A DNA stretch of 64,000 nt from Nostoc sp. UHCC 0702 (lineage in GTDB: Bacteria; Cyanobacteriota; Cyanobacteriia; Cyanobacteriales; Nostocaceae): contig CP071065.1 in the NCBI GenBank assembly GCA_017164015.1, positions 5,247,918 to 5,311,917 on the forward strand, given 5' to 3'. Of this stretch, positions 1 to 9,141 are shown in pieces (the first letter of the stretch is position 1; every line of letters starts with the position of its first letter). Both the position numbers and the translations under genes were made by a program. The notes under the pieces were generated by a model that saw nothing but the letters and a program-made list of their open reading frames with translations, did not search any database and was not told the origin of the DNA.

Positions 1-1063
1 CTTGTCCTCTGTCATTAATAAGTCTCTCTAGTGCTTTTGCAAATGCTGGCTCATTGGCAAAGTTATCCCATCCTCGATGAGCATTAAGTAAGTTATCAAT
101 AGCAGTATCTATTTCTGCGGACAGAAGAGTTTCAGGAATATATGATTTGCCTGAAACTATTTCCAAAAATTCGAGGGCAAGCCTTGCTTCTGCTTTATCA
201 TTATTTGCAACAAACCTGCCATATTTAATCCCAAACTGTTGACGCGCTTGCTCATCAACTCTATCCCATAGATAAGGTATTAACCTATGAAGGTTTTGCC
301 TTGTCTGCGGTGTTGTCTCTGAGCGGGTATATATGCCAAATAATCCTGATGCTAAATTATTGGTCTGTTCTTGGGTAAGCTCTACAAAAAAAGCTGCTAT
401 TTGTCTAGCATCTGAGTCAGAAATATTATTTTTCTTAAGGTTTTTGAGAAATTTTTGTATTTCTATTGTTCCATTAGATAATGGTAAAGATATAACTTCT
501 CTAATACATGTTTCTAACCAAGAAATAAGTTGTAAGCCTGTAATTTCGTTTTGATTTGGATGTGCAGCGCTTACCCAATTTCTCATATATCTGATAGTAT
601 CTAAGTGCTTATATCCAATCTCTGAAATCAACCCTATTTTTTTTGCCCCCTCTATTAATTCACTATCAGTGACTTTAAAAATGTCATCTTCTGAGTACAG
701 ATTCTTACGTTTTTCTGGGCTATTTACGGCATTATCATAAAAATATGAAATATCGTATTGAGACACTCGCTTTCTTAACTCTAAAATTGTTTCGTCCCAT
801 AAGTAATTCAATGCTGCATCAAATAAACCTGATGCTACAGCAGCAATATATTTAGATATGTATATAGATCGGGGCTTTTGTTCATCATTAATGTTTGATA
901 ATACATCGGCAATATTTTTAAAAACTGTTACACGCTCTTTTACTGAAACCAATACAGAGTCAGTCGGCAAACCCTGTTCTGTTAAGAAACTTAACACACT
1001 TATTTCAAAATTATTTAACTGTAAACTATAGCTTTGCTGTGTAACTATGTCAGATGAGTTCAT
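1..1063 (-). CDS. Partial unknown protein with a HEPN-like Rx6H motif
   Basis: An uninterrupted minus-strand frame starts with ATG at 1063 and runs off the left edge, so at least 354 codons are present and the C-terminus is missing. The protein is mostly helical and not recognised as a named family. About residues 155-180 contain an Arg-Asn pair followed by Trp-Val-Ser-Ala-Ala-His-Pro, that is RN-x5-H, which matches the HEPN RNase signature (Arg, then a polar residue, then His 4 to 6 positions on). HEPN proteins are often RNases of toxin-antitoxin, abortive-infection or CRISPR systems; assignment here is inference from one motif. A perfect inverted repeat lies 26 bp upstream and a Uma2-type gene is divergent. 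The gene is AT-rich compared with most neighbours. Confidence 0.7.
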   Translation of the reverse strand, partial: MNSSDIVTQQSYSLQLNNFEISVLSFLTEQGLPTDSVLVSVKERVTVFKNIADVLSNINDEQKPRSIYISKYIAAVASGLFDAALNYLWDETILELRKRVSQYDISYFYDNAVNSPEKRKNLYSEDDIFKVTDSELIEGAKKIGLISEIGYKHLDTIRYMRNWVSAAHPNQNEITGLQLISWLETCIREVISLPLSNGTIEIQKFLKNLKKNNISDSDARQIAAFFVELTQEQTNNLASGLFGIYTRSETTPQTRQNLHRLIPYLWDRVDEQARQQFGIKYGRFVANNDKAEARLALEFLEIVSGKSYIPETLLSAEIDTAIDNLLNAHRGWDNFANEPAFAKALERLINDRGQ

Positions 1064-1088
1064 TATCTTTTATCCTGGTTACTTTTAT

Positions 1089-1116
1089 ATTTTGTATTAT
1101 ACATGTAATACAAAAT
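1089..1116. promoter_or_regulatory. Perfect inverted repeat, candidate operator
   Basis: The arms ATTTTGTATTA and TAATACAAAAT (11 bp each) are separated by 6 bp. The site sits between two divergent genes, 26 bp upstream of the start at 1063 and 74 bp upstream of the start at 1190. Position and symmetry fit a repressor site; no T-run follows, so a terminator is less likely. The binding protein is unknown. Confidence 0.45.
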
Positions 1117-1189
1117 ATAGTTGCCAAACAAGATAGCATAAAAACTGATAATCTACAATAAAAATCAGATATACTCCTGGTTAAAGCCT

Positions 1190-1939
1190 ATGACTTCCCT
1201 ATCGGCATTAACTTTACCCGACCACACCCAACTACCAGAGTCAGATGGTAAATTTGTGAAGAATTGGCAAGAACATCCCCAAAGTATCTTACTGACTGAC
1301 TCAATTAAACCTGTTTTAGAGCAACTTCATCCTGATAGTCAATATTGTATTGGACAGGATTTAGGCATTTACTGGCGATTGACTGATCCTCCAGAGAAAG
1401 GTGCTACAGCACCAGATTGGTTTTATGTACCCAATGTCCCGCCGACTCTGAATGGTAAAACGCGGCGTTCCTATGTTTTATGGAAGGAGTATGTCGCGCC
1501 ATTAATTGTGCTGGAATTTGTCTCTGGAGATGGTACTGAAGAACGAGATAAAACATCACCTTCACAAGGAGATGTTGGTAAATTTTGGATTTACGAACAG
1601 GCAATTAGAGTACCTTATTATGGGATTTATGAAGTAACAAAAGCCCAGGTAGAGGTGTATCACTTAATCGATAATGCCTATCAACTGATGACACCCAATG
1701 AACGGGGACATTACCCAATTGCCCCTTTGGGGGTGGAATTAGGAATCTGGCAGGGGCTGTATCAAAATGCAGAGTTACCTTGGTTGCGGTGGTGGGATGC
1801 AACAGGAAATCTATTACTCACAGGTGAGGAACGCGCTGTGATTGAACGACAAAAGCGAGAGAGAATTGTAGAGAAATTACGATCGCTCTCTGATGAACAA
1901 CTTAACGCTTTGGGAATTGACTTAGAAATGCTGGAATAA
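1190..1939 (+). CDS. Uma2 family (DUF820) putative restriction endonuclease-fold protein
   Basis: A 249-aa protein with the Uma2/DUF820 layout, a PD-(D/E)XK nuclease-like fold greatly expanded in cyanobacteria. Visible elements are the Asp of the APDW motif near residue 78, the Glu of IVLEFVSGDG near residue 107, and the YEQA...YYGIYE segment near 133-150 typical of the family. A Glu/Arg/Lys-rich helix and an EQLNALGIDLEMLE-like tail are common at the C-terminus. True substrates of Uma2 proteins are not established. Two other family members occur in this window at 40365 and 57037. It is divergent from the HEPN-like gene and otherwise stands alone. Confidence 0.85.
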   Translation: MTSLSALTLPDHTQLPESDGKFVKNWQEHPQSILLTDSIKPVLEQLHPDSQYCIGQDLGIYWRLTDPPEKGATAPDWFYVPNVPPTLNGKTRRSYVLWKEYVAPLIVLEFVSGDGTEERDKTSPSQGDVGKFWIYEQAIRVPYYGIYEVTKAQVEVYHLIDNAYQLMTPNERGHYPIAPLGVELGIWQGLYQNAELPWLRWWDATGNLLLTGEERAVIERQKRERIVEKLRSLSDEQLNALGIDLEMLE

Positions 1940-1982
1940 AATAATCTAGCTTTCACATTCTTAACTTAACCTCTTGCATAAA

Positions 1983-2969
1983 CTATTTACTGTTAAATGT
2001 CAATTTGACAACAAAATTGTTCACAATAGTTTTGAATGATTCTTTCAGCGGAGAATTAATCGCAGCTTGGTTAGATACGGCTAAATATAAACCGATTAAA
2101 ACTCCAGTAAAACCTAACAAATTCGAGAAACTTAACCTTTCTGAAAAAATTACCAGCGCGAAAATTCCACTAAATACAGGCTCTAACAAATGCACCAAAG
2201 AGACAACCACAGAGGAAAATCTGGCAAGGCTATATGTCAAAATTCCATGACCTAAAACTTGACAGACGAGGGCTAGGGAAATGACGAAAAGCCAACTATT
2301 CACTGAAGAAGGGAAAATCTGCTCTTGAGTATACAAAAGTATGGGGAAGATAACTAAAGCAGCGATCGCACAAATCCACAACTGAATTGTGGTAGGGGTA
2401 AATTTAGTCCGCAATTTTTCTACTATCAACAAATATGCAGCTAAGAAAACCGCAGAAATGATTGCAGCAATGCCTCCTTGCACTTTACCATGAGCGACTT
2501 GCAATTCTTGAATTTCAATTGCGATCGCTCCTCCAACGGCGATGACCATCCCTACGAGAAATTGCCGATCAAAACCCTGACGAAACAACAACCAAGCCCC
2601 TAAGCTGGTAAATATGGGGGCGAGATTATGTAAGACACTACAAATTGCTACACTCGTTTGAGTCAGTGACCAAGCCAAAGTCACTAAGGTAGCAGCCCAC
2701 AAAATACCAGCACTTAGTAATAAAAATATATCCTGACGGGTGTAAACCTGCTTTTCTACAGGTTGGTCAGAGGAAAATCGCTGACGTATCGCCTTGTATC
2801 CATACCATAGCCAGAAGACCACACTTGCAAGCCAAAAGCGATTAAATACAGTAGCATGGGGACTGAGTTCAGCTTCGCTTAATCTCATGAAGATAGAGCC
2901 AAAAGATATGGCACTTACACCTACAAATAATAAAGCAAGCGCCATGATCGTTTGATTGAAAATATTCAT
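1983..2969 (-). CDS. EamA/DMT family transporter
   Basis: A 328-aa integral membrane protein with about ten hydrophobic helices in two EamA repeats (residues about 8-150 and 165-300), the normal size for the 10-TM drug/metabolite exporters. The conserved stretch ATLVTLAWSLTQTSVAI in the first repeat and LEPVFSGIFALVIFSERLS in the second are typical. Located in the cytoplasmic membrane; substrate cannot be predicted. It is monocistronic and converges with the Uma2 gene. Confidence 0.88.
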   Translation of the reverse strand: MNIFNQTIMALALLFVGVSAISFGSIFMRLSEAELSPHATVFNRFWLASVVFWLWYGYKAIRQRFSSDQPVEKQVYTRQDIFLLLSAGILWAATLVTLAWSLTQTSVAICSVLHNLAPIFTSLGAWLLFRQGFDRQFLVGMVIAVGGAIAIEIQELQVAHGKVQGGIAAIISAVFLAAYLLIVEKLRTKFTPTTIQLWICAIAALVIFPILLYTQEQIFPSSVNSWLFVISLALVCQVLGHGILTYSLARFSSVVVSLVHLLEPVFSGIFALVIFSERLSFSNLLGFTGVLIGLYLAVSNQAAINSPLKESFKTIVNNFVVKLTFNSK

Positions 2970-3281
2970 TATTTCGCTTGTGCTTTCCCAGCCTCGATAT
3001 TGTCAGCCACTACTAGATATCCTCTCAACAACGCGCGATCGCTACACTTTTCCTGTAGTACATTATCACATTTTCAGAAAATGCTTTTACTTCTGTCCCA
3101 CACATAAAATGTTTTCACAAGGCTATGCTATAATCATCGCCCATATTTACTACGCCGCTGTTTACCACAACAACATCATAAACCGTTCTCTGGTTAATAC
3201 AATGCAACTGTCATGAATTGCGTACATCAATGACGGATGAAAAAGGCATTAGGCATGGGATTTATATCGATGAAATATTTT
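2970..3281. other. Intergenic, no gene seen
   Basis: About 310 bp between the EamA gene and the DHA2 transporter. One HIP1-like GCGATCGC is present. No supported coding frame, RNA gene or clear repeat was found. Confidence 0.5.
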
Positions 3282-4877
3282 CTAATGAGCAACAGCACCA
3301 CCAGTCGCTTTTACTTTTTTGAAAAATAATATGGCAATGCCGCTGAGCAATAAAGCAATACCAATAAAGTAAAAACAATCGTTAAAAGCCATTACAAAAG
3401 CTTCCCGGCGTACAATATTATCGATAGCTTTAATCGCTTGATCTCTAGCTGTACTTAAATCTGCTCCGCGACTGACAAAATATTGTGTCATTTGGTCAAT
3501 TCGCTGTTGAGTTTCTGGGTTGTATAGAGATATCCTTTCACCTAAAACATTTGAGTGAAATTGCTCTCTATTAGTTAATAAAGTCGCTAATGATGCAATT
3601 CCGATAGAACCACCCATATTCCGCATCATATTAAATAAACCACTTGCCGATCCTGCTTCTTTCGGACTCAAACCGGCAGTAGCGATTGATGTCAATGGTA
3701 CCATAATTAATGGTTGTCCCATTGCTCTGACAAGTTGCGACCAACGTAATTGATCTAAACCCGTTTCGTAAGTCATTCTTGAGTTCATAAAGGCACTTAC
3801 GGCAAACAAAACCACACCGATCGCCACCATAAAACGCACATCAATGCGTTGCATTATTTTGGGAATCAAAGGAATAATAAATAGTTGTGGTAAGCCAGCC
3901 CAAATCAGTACTTCACCAATTTGCAGTGCATTATATCTTTGAATTTGAGCAAGATATAGCGGTAGAATATAAATTGATCCATACAATCCTACCCCTAGTG
4001 AAATATTCACAATACTGGCTAAACCAAAATTCCGCTTACTCAAAAGGCGCAAATTAATAAATGGTTGTTTGCGAGTTAATTCTATAACGAAAAAGAGTGT
4101 GATAAAAATCGCTGCTAACACACTTAACCGCACAATGAAAGCTGAACCAAACCAATCTTTGCGGCTACCTTCTTCTAAAACAACTTGTAAGGAACCTAAG
4201 CCAATAGCCATTGAAATAATGCCCCACCAATCGCCTTGTTTTAGCAAATTAATTTGGGGACTTTCTTGCTTAATACCATACCAAACACCAGAAAGCATCA
4301 ACGCCCCTGGAATTACATTTATATAAAAGCTGTAGTGCCAACTAAAATTTTCTGTTAACCAACCTCCTAATGTCGGGCCGATTGAAGGTGCAAAAACTGC
4401 ACTAATAGCAAAGGCGGCTAATCCAACTGATTGTTTAGCTGGCGGCAAAGTTGTTAGTACTATTGTCATAGCAGCGGGAATTAAAACCCCTCCACTAAAG
4501 CCTTGCAAAGCACGAAAAACAATCATAGAATTGAGATTCCATGCCCAGGCACAGCATATAGAAAAGAAAATAAATAATGCTGTGTTAACTAACAGATAAA
4601 GTCGTAAAGAAAATACCCGCGATAACCATCCAGTTAAGGGAATGACGACAATTTCCGCCACGAGATAAGCAGTAGAAATCCAAGAACCTTCTTCTAAAGT
4701 TGCCCCTAAACTTGCTTGAATATCTTGTAATGAAGAATTGGTTATTTGTATATCTAGTACCGCCATAAATGCGCCAAGCATACTAGCTAATACACCAATC
4801 CAAGTTCTGAGGGGTACATGATTTGGTGGTACAGCAGGATTTTTTCCTTGCTGATGAATTGCATCTGTATCAGCCAT
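3282..4877 (-). CDS. DHA2 family MFS multidrug exporter (EmrB/QacA type)
   Basis: A 531-aa MFS protein with about 14 hydrophobic segments, the DHA2 (EmrB/QacA) length and topology. Motif-C-like sequence GPTLGGWLTENFSWHYSFYIN near residues 165-185 and the early LDIQITNSSL motif (motif D1, near residue 42) are classic for EmrB proteins. EmrB partners with an HlyD/EmrA adaptor and an outer-membrane channel; an HlyD gene lies two genes upstream on the same strand at 6894. The gene is last in a minus-strand block of marR, hlyD and a second MFS gene, but a 537-bp repeat-filled gap separates it from the 12-TM MFS gene, so cotranscription is uncertain. Confidence 0.92.
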   Translation of the reverse strand: MADTDAIHQQGKNPAVPPNHVPLRTWIGVLASMLGAFMAVLDIQITNSSLQDIQASLGATLEEGSWISTAYLVAEIVVIPLTGWLSRVFSLRLYLLVNTALFIFFSICCAWAWNLNSMIVFRALQGFSGGVLIPAAMTIVLTTLPPAKQSVGLAAFAISAVFAPSIGPTLGGWLTENFSWHYSFYINVIPGALMLSGVWYGIKQESPQINLLKQGDWWGIISMAIGLGSLQVVLEEGSRKDWFGSAFIVRLSVLAAIFITLFFVIELTRKQPFINLRLLSKRNFGLASIVNISLGVGLYGSIYILPLYLAQIQRYNALQIGEVLIWAGLPQLFIIPLIPKIMQRIDVRFMVAIGVVLFAVSAFMNSRMTYETGLDQLRWSQLVRAMGQPLIMVPLTSIATAGLSPKEAGSASGLFNMMRNMGGSIGIASLATLLTNREQFHSNVLGERISLYNPETQQRIDQMTQYFVSRGADLSTARDQAIKAIDNIVRREAFVMAFNDCFYFIGIALLLSGIAILFFKKVKATGGAVAH

Positions 4878-4956
4878 TATATTACTCCAGCTTCAAGATT
4901 ATAGTATTTTGGATTTCAGATTTTAGATTTTGGAGCCACTGCCATACACAACTATG

Positions 4957-5105
4957 GGACTTACGCGCATTGTCATATATTTTTGACAAAAATCGTCCAA
5001 AGTCAAGAGTCAAAAGTCCAAAAACCTTGACTTTTTACCCTTGACTATTGACTATTGACTATTGACTGCCATCGCAGAAAATATGTGTGCCAGTTGCGTA
5101 AGTCC
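4957..5105. repeat. Short element with inverted ends around an STRR
   Basis: The ends GGACTTACGC and GCGTAAGTCC are perfect 10-bp inverted repeats 149 bp apart. Inside are tandem heptamers of the TTGACTA type (about 5040-5066). No coding capacity. It looks like a small non-autonomous element with STRR cargo. A similar end (GGACTTACGC) appears singly near 60438. Confidence 0.5.
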
Positions 5106-5172
5106 TGAACTAATACGAGGATTCCTACTTGATAGGAATGTATCATTAAAAGTTGCGATCGCTGAACGACTG

Positions 5173-5314
5173 ATATCATGTCCGCCTGATTACTTCTAAA
5201 AACCGAAGAACCCCACGAAAGCTACGCTTTCCCTCCCCTCCCCGTGAACGGGGAGGGGTTAGGGGTGGGGTGCAATGACTGTGGGAATCATAACTAATTA
5301 ACCGGACTTGATAT
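5173..5314. repeat. MITE-like element, copy 1
   Basis: A 142-bp element with ends ATATCATGTCCG and CCGGACTTGATAT, which are imperfect inverted repeats. The interior holds a CCCCTCCCCGT...ACGGGGAGGGG hairpin and the shared segment GGGGTGCAATGACTGTGGGA. It is closely matched by the copy at 56118-56264. Bordering TA dinucleotides could be target duplications. Confidence 0.7.
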
Positions 5315-5414
5315 GATAGGATGAATTAAGCATTGCCAACAATTGTCAATATTTGTAAATTTTCTTGTAGGGGCGTACAGCTGTAAACCCCTACTAAATT
5401 GATATAATTTATTC

Positions 5415-6665
5415 TCAATGTTTCAATATTCCCTTTTGTTCATAAATAGGAATAACCATTTTTCTTAAAGCAGGTAACTGCTGGGAAAAAATGATAGAAC
5501 CAATAATACAAACTATACCATCAATAATTAATGTATTGGCAGCACCAATATGGGTTGCTAATGCACCACCCAATAAATTACCTAACGGTATCATCCCCAA
5601 AAAGGACATTGTGTATAAACTCATCAATCGTCCTCGTTTATCTTCTTCAACAATTGTTTGTAAAAAGGTGTTGCTAGAAGCAATTTGTAGAATTGTTCCT
5701 AAACCTACAAATAACATTGTGAATAAAGAAAGTGGTAAAAACCGGGATAAAGAAAAGCCAATTAGACCAATTCCTAATATTGCTGGTGCTAAGGCAATCA
5801 ATTTACCAATTCCTAATATTGTTTGCCGCGTCGCTAAATAAATTCCACCTGATAAAGCTCCTACTCCCGATGCTGCCATTAAAAACCCTAAAGTTTCTGC
5901 ACCACCCTTGAGAATATCTTCTGCAAATATTGGTACAAGAATAGTATTTTGCAACCCCATTAAACTAACTAAAGCTGATAGAATTAAAAGGGATCGAATT
6001 GGTGGAAAGCTAAAAGCATAGACAAATCCCTCTCGAACTTGTTGTAGAGGATTTCCTGGAATTACTGGAGTTTGCCAAGGTTTAATTTTCATCGCTAATA
6101 AACCAGCAATCACAGCAATGTAGCTTAAACCATCTATTAGAAAACAGTAAGCAACTCCCACTCTGGCAATTAGTAAACCTCCAATTGCTGGGCCTATTAA
6201 TCGCGCACCGTTAATCATCGTTGAATTAATAGCGATCGCATTGGCTAAATCTTCTCTGCGTTCAACTAATTCTGGCACAAATGCTTGCCGTGCTGGTGCA
6301 TCTAAAGCGTTAATAAATCCTTGCAATAAACTTAAAACTATAATGTGCCATACTTGAATCACACCAGTCAGCGCCAGTACCGCCAATGCTAACGACTGAA
6401 TCATCGCCATAATTTGTGTAGCGATTAAGGTATGATAGCGAGAAAAGCGATCCACAAACACTCCACCAAAAGGAGCTAAAAAGAAGCTAGGAATTTGACT
6501 AGTAAATCCCACAACTCCAAGCATTAATGGCGAATTTGTTAAGCTATAAACTAGCCAAATTGTTGCTAGTTGTGTCATCCATGTCCCAATTAAGGAAACA
6601 CCTTGTCCAGCAAAAAACAGGCGGTAGTTTTTTGATTTTAATGCGGGTAGTGCTGGTATTTTCAT
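5415..6665 (-). CDS. MFS transporter, EntS/MFS_3-like exporter
   Basis: A 416-aa protein with about 12 membrane helices, matching the MFS_3 (enterobactin-exporter-like) group in size. The N-terminus with FFAGQGVSLIGTWMTQLA (residues 17-34) and the segment LDAPARQAFVPELVERREDLANAIAINS (about 125-152) are strongly characteristic; the stretch is typical of EntS-like exporters. Acts in the cytoplasmic membrane by proton antiport in known relatives; substrate unknown. It lies between the hlyD and DHA2 genes on the same strand, 228 bp downstream of hlyD, so it probably belongs to the same MarR-linked efflux region. Confidence 0.9.
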   Translation of the reverse strand: MKIPALPALKSKNYRLFFAGQGVSLIGTWMTQLATIWLVYSLTNSPLMLGVVGFTSQIPSFFLAPFGGVFVDRFSRYHTLIATQIMAMIQSLALAVLALTGVIQVWHIIVLSLLQGFINALDAPARQAFVPELVERREDLANAIAINSTMINGARLIGPAIGGLLIARVGVAYCFLIDGLSYIAVIAGLLAMKIKPWQTPVIPGNPLQQVREGFVYAFSFPPIRSLLILSALVSLMGLQNTILVPIFAEDILKGGAETLGFLMAASGVGALSGGIYLATRQTILGIGKLIALAPAILGIGLIGFSLSRFLPLSLFTMLFVGLGTILQIASSNTFLQTIVEEDKRGRLMSLYTMSFLGMIPLGNLLGGALATHIGAANTLIIDGIVCIIGSIIFSQQLPALRKMVIPIYEQKGILKH

Positions 6666-6893
6666 GTAAGGTTTAGTTTATACCAATATTCTTTCATAAA
6701 TACCATGTGACCTCGCCACCAACCCCTCTCCGCAGGTGGAGAAAGATATCACAAGCCAGACAGAGATTTTTGATGGTTGTAAAGTTAATTTTCTCAGCTA
6801 ACTAATAAAAAACTTATTCTCTTTGTGTCTTTGTGATTTAAGATTTTTACCACTAAGACACCAAGACACAAAGTACTTTCAAGTTAGGGCTTA

Positions 6894-8363
6894 TTACTTA
6901 ACTTCTACCGCAACTTCCGCAGACATCCCAGGATTAATCCGTGATTCATATCCTTGAATACTGTTTTGGTCAAAAACTATTTTCACAGGAATACGCTGTA
7001 CAATTTTGGTAAAGTTACCTGTAGCATTATCTGGTGGCAATAGTGCAAACTCAGCACCGGAAGCTGGCGAAATACTGTCAACACGTCCGCTAAAGGTGTG
7101 ATGGGGAAACGCATCCAACTTGATTTCTACTGGTTCGCCTGGTTTCATGTTTTCTAACTGGGTTTCTTTGAAGTTGGCAACTATCCATTTTTGGTCATTG
7201 ACAATTGCCATCAATGGTGTTCCTGCTTGTACGCGGTTGCCAACTTCCACATTTTTATTACCCACCCGTCCGGCACTGGGGGCGGTGATCTGAGTGTAGG
7301 ATAGTTGCAATTGTGCATCTTTGAGTGATGCTTCTGCTTGAGCGATCGCAGCTTTTGCCGCTTCGTACTGGCTGCGTTTAACTGTGGTATCCTGTCCACC
7401 AGCGGTAGCTTGTTGCAATCCTCCCCTAGATGCTGCTAATTTAGCTTGGGCGCTGACTACTCCTTCTTGGGCTTGTGCTAATACAGACTGCGCTTTGGCT
7501 ACGCCAACGTTAGCGGAGGCTAACTTAGCTTGTGCTTGTTCGACTCCTTGAGTAGCAGCATTCTTTTGTGCTACAGCCACATCATAAGCTGCCTTGGCTG
7601 TGTCTAGCTGCTGACGAGCAATTGCACCTTGTTGATAAAGCTGGGTGTAACGATTATAATCTGCTTGTGCCTTCTCTAAATTAGCGTTTGTTTGGGCTAC
7701 CTGCGCTTGGGCTGCGGGAATACCAGCTTGGGCTAACTTGACTTCAGCTTGTGCCGCTGGAATACCTGCTTGGGCTTCTTTGACTGCTGCTTGGGCTGTG
7801 GAAATGGCGGCTACGGCACCGCTAACATCTCCTTGGGCCTGATTTGTTTTGCCACTGGTAGTTTCCGAAGTTAAGGCAATATTTGCTTGTGCTGCTTGCG
7901 CTTGACCACGAGCATTTTCTAGGGCAGCAGTTGCCTGTTGTACCTTACTTTGATAGTCCCGTGGATCTAATTCTACTAAAACCTGTCCTGGTTGCACTAG
8001 TTGGTTATCATTGACTAGCACCTGGGCGATAGTTCCCGGAATGCGGCTACTAACTTGGTGAATGTTTCCTGTAACTGTGGCGTTGTCTGTTTCCTGATGA
8101 GTAGAAGCATATTGCCAGTAGTGATAACCAAAGCCACCAGCTGCGATCGCACCCACTCCCAATGCTGCCATAATCAAAGCAATGGGTTTTTTCTTCTTCG
8201 GTGCAATCTCTTTGTCTTTTTCTTGCTGGGGAACTACATCAGCTAATGGTGCTTCTATCTTTGCAGATGTCTCTGTGGTTACAGCTTCTAAAGTCTCTGC
8301 ATCTGTAATCAGTTCTTTTTCTAAAATTGCAGTTTGATGTTTGCGTCCGTTATTATAGCTCAT
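6894..8363 (-). CDS. HlyD/EmrA family efflux periplasmic adaptor
   Basis: A 489-aa membrane fusion protein. Residues 1-58 are cytoplasmic, one TM segment spans about 60-80, then a biotinyl-lipoyl-like half (QVSSRIPGTIAQVLVNDNQLVQPGQVLVEL, about 103-132), a very long Ala/Gln-rich coiled coil (about 135-345), the second lipoyl half (ITAPSAGRVGNKNVEVGNRVQAG) and a beta-barrel domain. The coiled coil contains repeated QAGIPAAQAEV-like units that suggest local duplication. With an EmrB-type MFS (3282) it would form a tripartite exporter with an unlinked TolC homologue. marR lies 241 bp upstream, on the same strand. Confidence 0.93.
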   Translation of the reverse strand: MSYNNGRKHQTAILEKELITDAETLEAVTTETSAKIEAPLADVVPQQEKDKEIAPKKKKPIALIMAALGVGAIAAGGFGYHYWQYASTHQETDNATVTGNIHQVSSRIPGTIAQVLVNDNQLVQPGQVLVELDPRDYQSKVQQATAALENARGQAQAAQANIALTSETTSGKTNQAQGDVSGAVAAISTAQAAVKEAQAGIPAAQAEVKLAQAGIPAAQAQVAQTNANLEKAQADYNRYTQLYQQGAIARQQLDTAKAAYDVAVAQKNAATQGVEQAQAKLASANVGVAKAQSVLAQAQEGVVSAQAKLAASRGGLQQATAGGQDTTVKRSQYEAAKAAIAQAEASLKDAQLQLSYTQITAPSAGRVGNKNVEVGNRVQAGTPLMAIVNDQKWIVANFKETQLENMKPGEPVEIKLDAFPHHTFSGRVDSISPASGAEFALLPPDNATGNFTKIVQRIPVKIVFDQNSIQGYESRINPGMSAEVAVEVK

Positions 8364-8416
8364 ACTTGTTAACTCCCTCGCCCCATGAATTAATTACTAG
8401 TTTTTTATTTAGAGTA

Positions 8417-8426
8417 CGTAATATTT
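8417..8426. promoter_or_regulatory. Candidate MarR site upstream of hlyD
   Basis: The 10-mer CGTAATATTT lies 54 bp upstream of the hlyD start, in an AT-rich region. The same 10-mer occurs upstream of marR at 9093-9102. Shared placement in front of the regulator and its presumed target suggests a common operator; this is inference. Confidence 0.3.
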
Positions 8427-8571
8427 GAATACTTCTATTTATTCAGTTTATATTTCGTATGCGTATTATCTTCGCAAAAAATACTTAATAACACTTCACC
8501 CAGTCGGGTGATTCTTAAGACTGCCTACAGAAAGACACTAAAGCACTAAAGCACAAAAACCTCTTCCCAAT

Positions 8572-8602
8572 CCCCAGTACCCAGTACCCAGTACCCAGTC
8601 CC
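8572..8602. repeat. STRR, CCCAGTA heptamers
   Basis: Four tandem units of CCCAGTA/CCCAGTC, directly next to the 3' end of marR. This type of heptamer tract is usual between Nostocales genes. Confidence 0.8.
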
Positions 8603-8604
8603 TT

Positions 8605-9072
8605 TTACGACAAATTAGCGATCGCCCGATTTAAAATTTGGGAAAAGAGTTCACGGTCGGCAAAAGGAATACCATGCATTGCTTCATCACGCATTTGGGC
8701 GGCGATGGGGGGTAATACTGATTGTAATTCCTTGCCTGCATCCGTTAGCCATATCCGCCAGATACGGCGATCGTGTACGTCGCGTTCTCGACGCACCAAG
8801 CCGCGTTCTTCCATCCGGTCTAATACCCCTGTTAAAGTTCCCCCCACTTGCTGGAGTTTTTCGCCAATACTGGAAGTAGGTAAACCATCTTCTTGCCACA
8901 GACAGCATAACACTAACCAGTGAAATGGCGTCAAGCCAAACGGTTCTAGTTTTTCAGTAAACTTGCGACTAAGCAGTTGTGATAGCAATTTAATTCGGTA
9001 GCCCAAATTGTGTGGTGCTAAATTTTGCTGCCACGTATCTAAAGTTGGGGAATAATCGGATTTCACAACCAT
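8605..9072 (-). CDS. MarR family transcriptional regulator
   Basis: A 155-aa winged-helix regulator of normal MarR length. Helix-turn-helix and wing are visible as TPFHWLVLCCLWQEDGL (about 48-64), SSIGEKLQQVGGTLTGVLDRMEERGLVRRERD (about 66-98) and the DRRIWRIWLTDAGKEL wing and following helix. MarR proteins bind as dimers and usually repress nearby efflux genes until a phenolic or oxidant ligand releases them. It is first in the minus-strand efflux block, and shares the word CGTAATATTT with the hlyD upstream region, so autoregulation and control of the exporter are likely but unproven. Confidence 0.93.
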   Translation of the reverse strand: MVVKSDYSPTLDTWQQNLAPHNLGYRIKLLSQLLSRKFTEKLEPFGLTPFHWLVLCCLWQEDGLPTSSIGEKLQQVGGTLTGVLDRMEERGLVRRERDVHDRRIWRIWLTDAGKELQSVLPPIAAQMRDEAMHGIPFADRELFSQILNRAIANLS

Positions 9073-9092
9073 TTGTTTAATTGCTTAGCGTG

Positions 9093-9102
9093 CGTAATAT
9101 TT
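9093..9102. promoter_or_regulatory. Candidate MarR autoregulatory site
   Basis: CGTAATATTT lies 21 bp upstream of the marR start, inside a longer stretch bounded by GCTTAGCG and ATGCTAA, which form an imperfect TTAGC...GCTAA dyad on the minus strand. The same 10-mer is at 8417-8426. Confidence 0.3.
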
Positions 9103-9141
9103 ATTATATGCTAAATGTAGCTATCTGGCAATAGCTTTTGT

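Noticed and set aside
333..554. Plus-strand frame of 73 codons
   Set aside because: It is antisense to the longer open frame running from 1063 to the window edge, which has a start, an upstream palindrome and a coherent protein.
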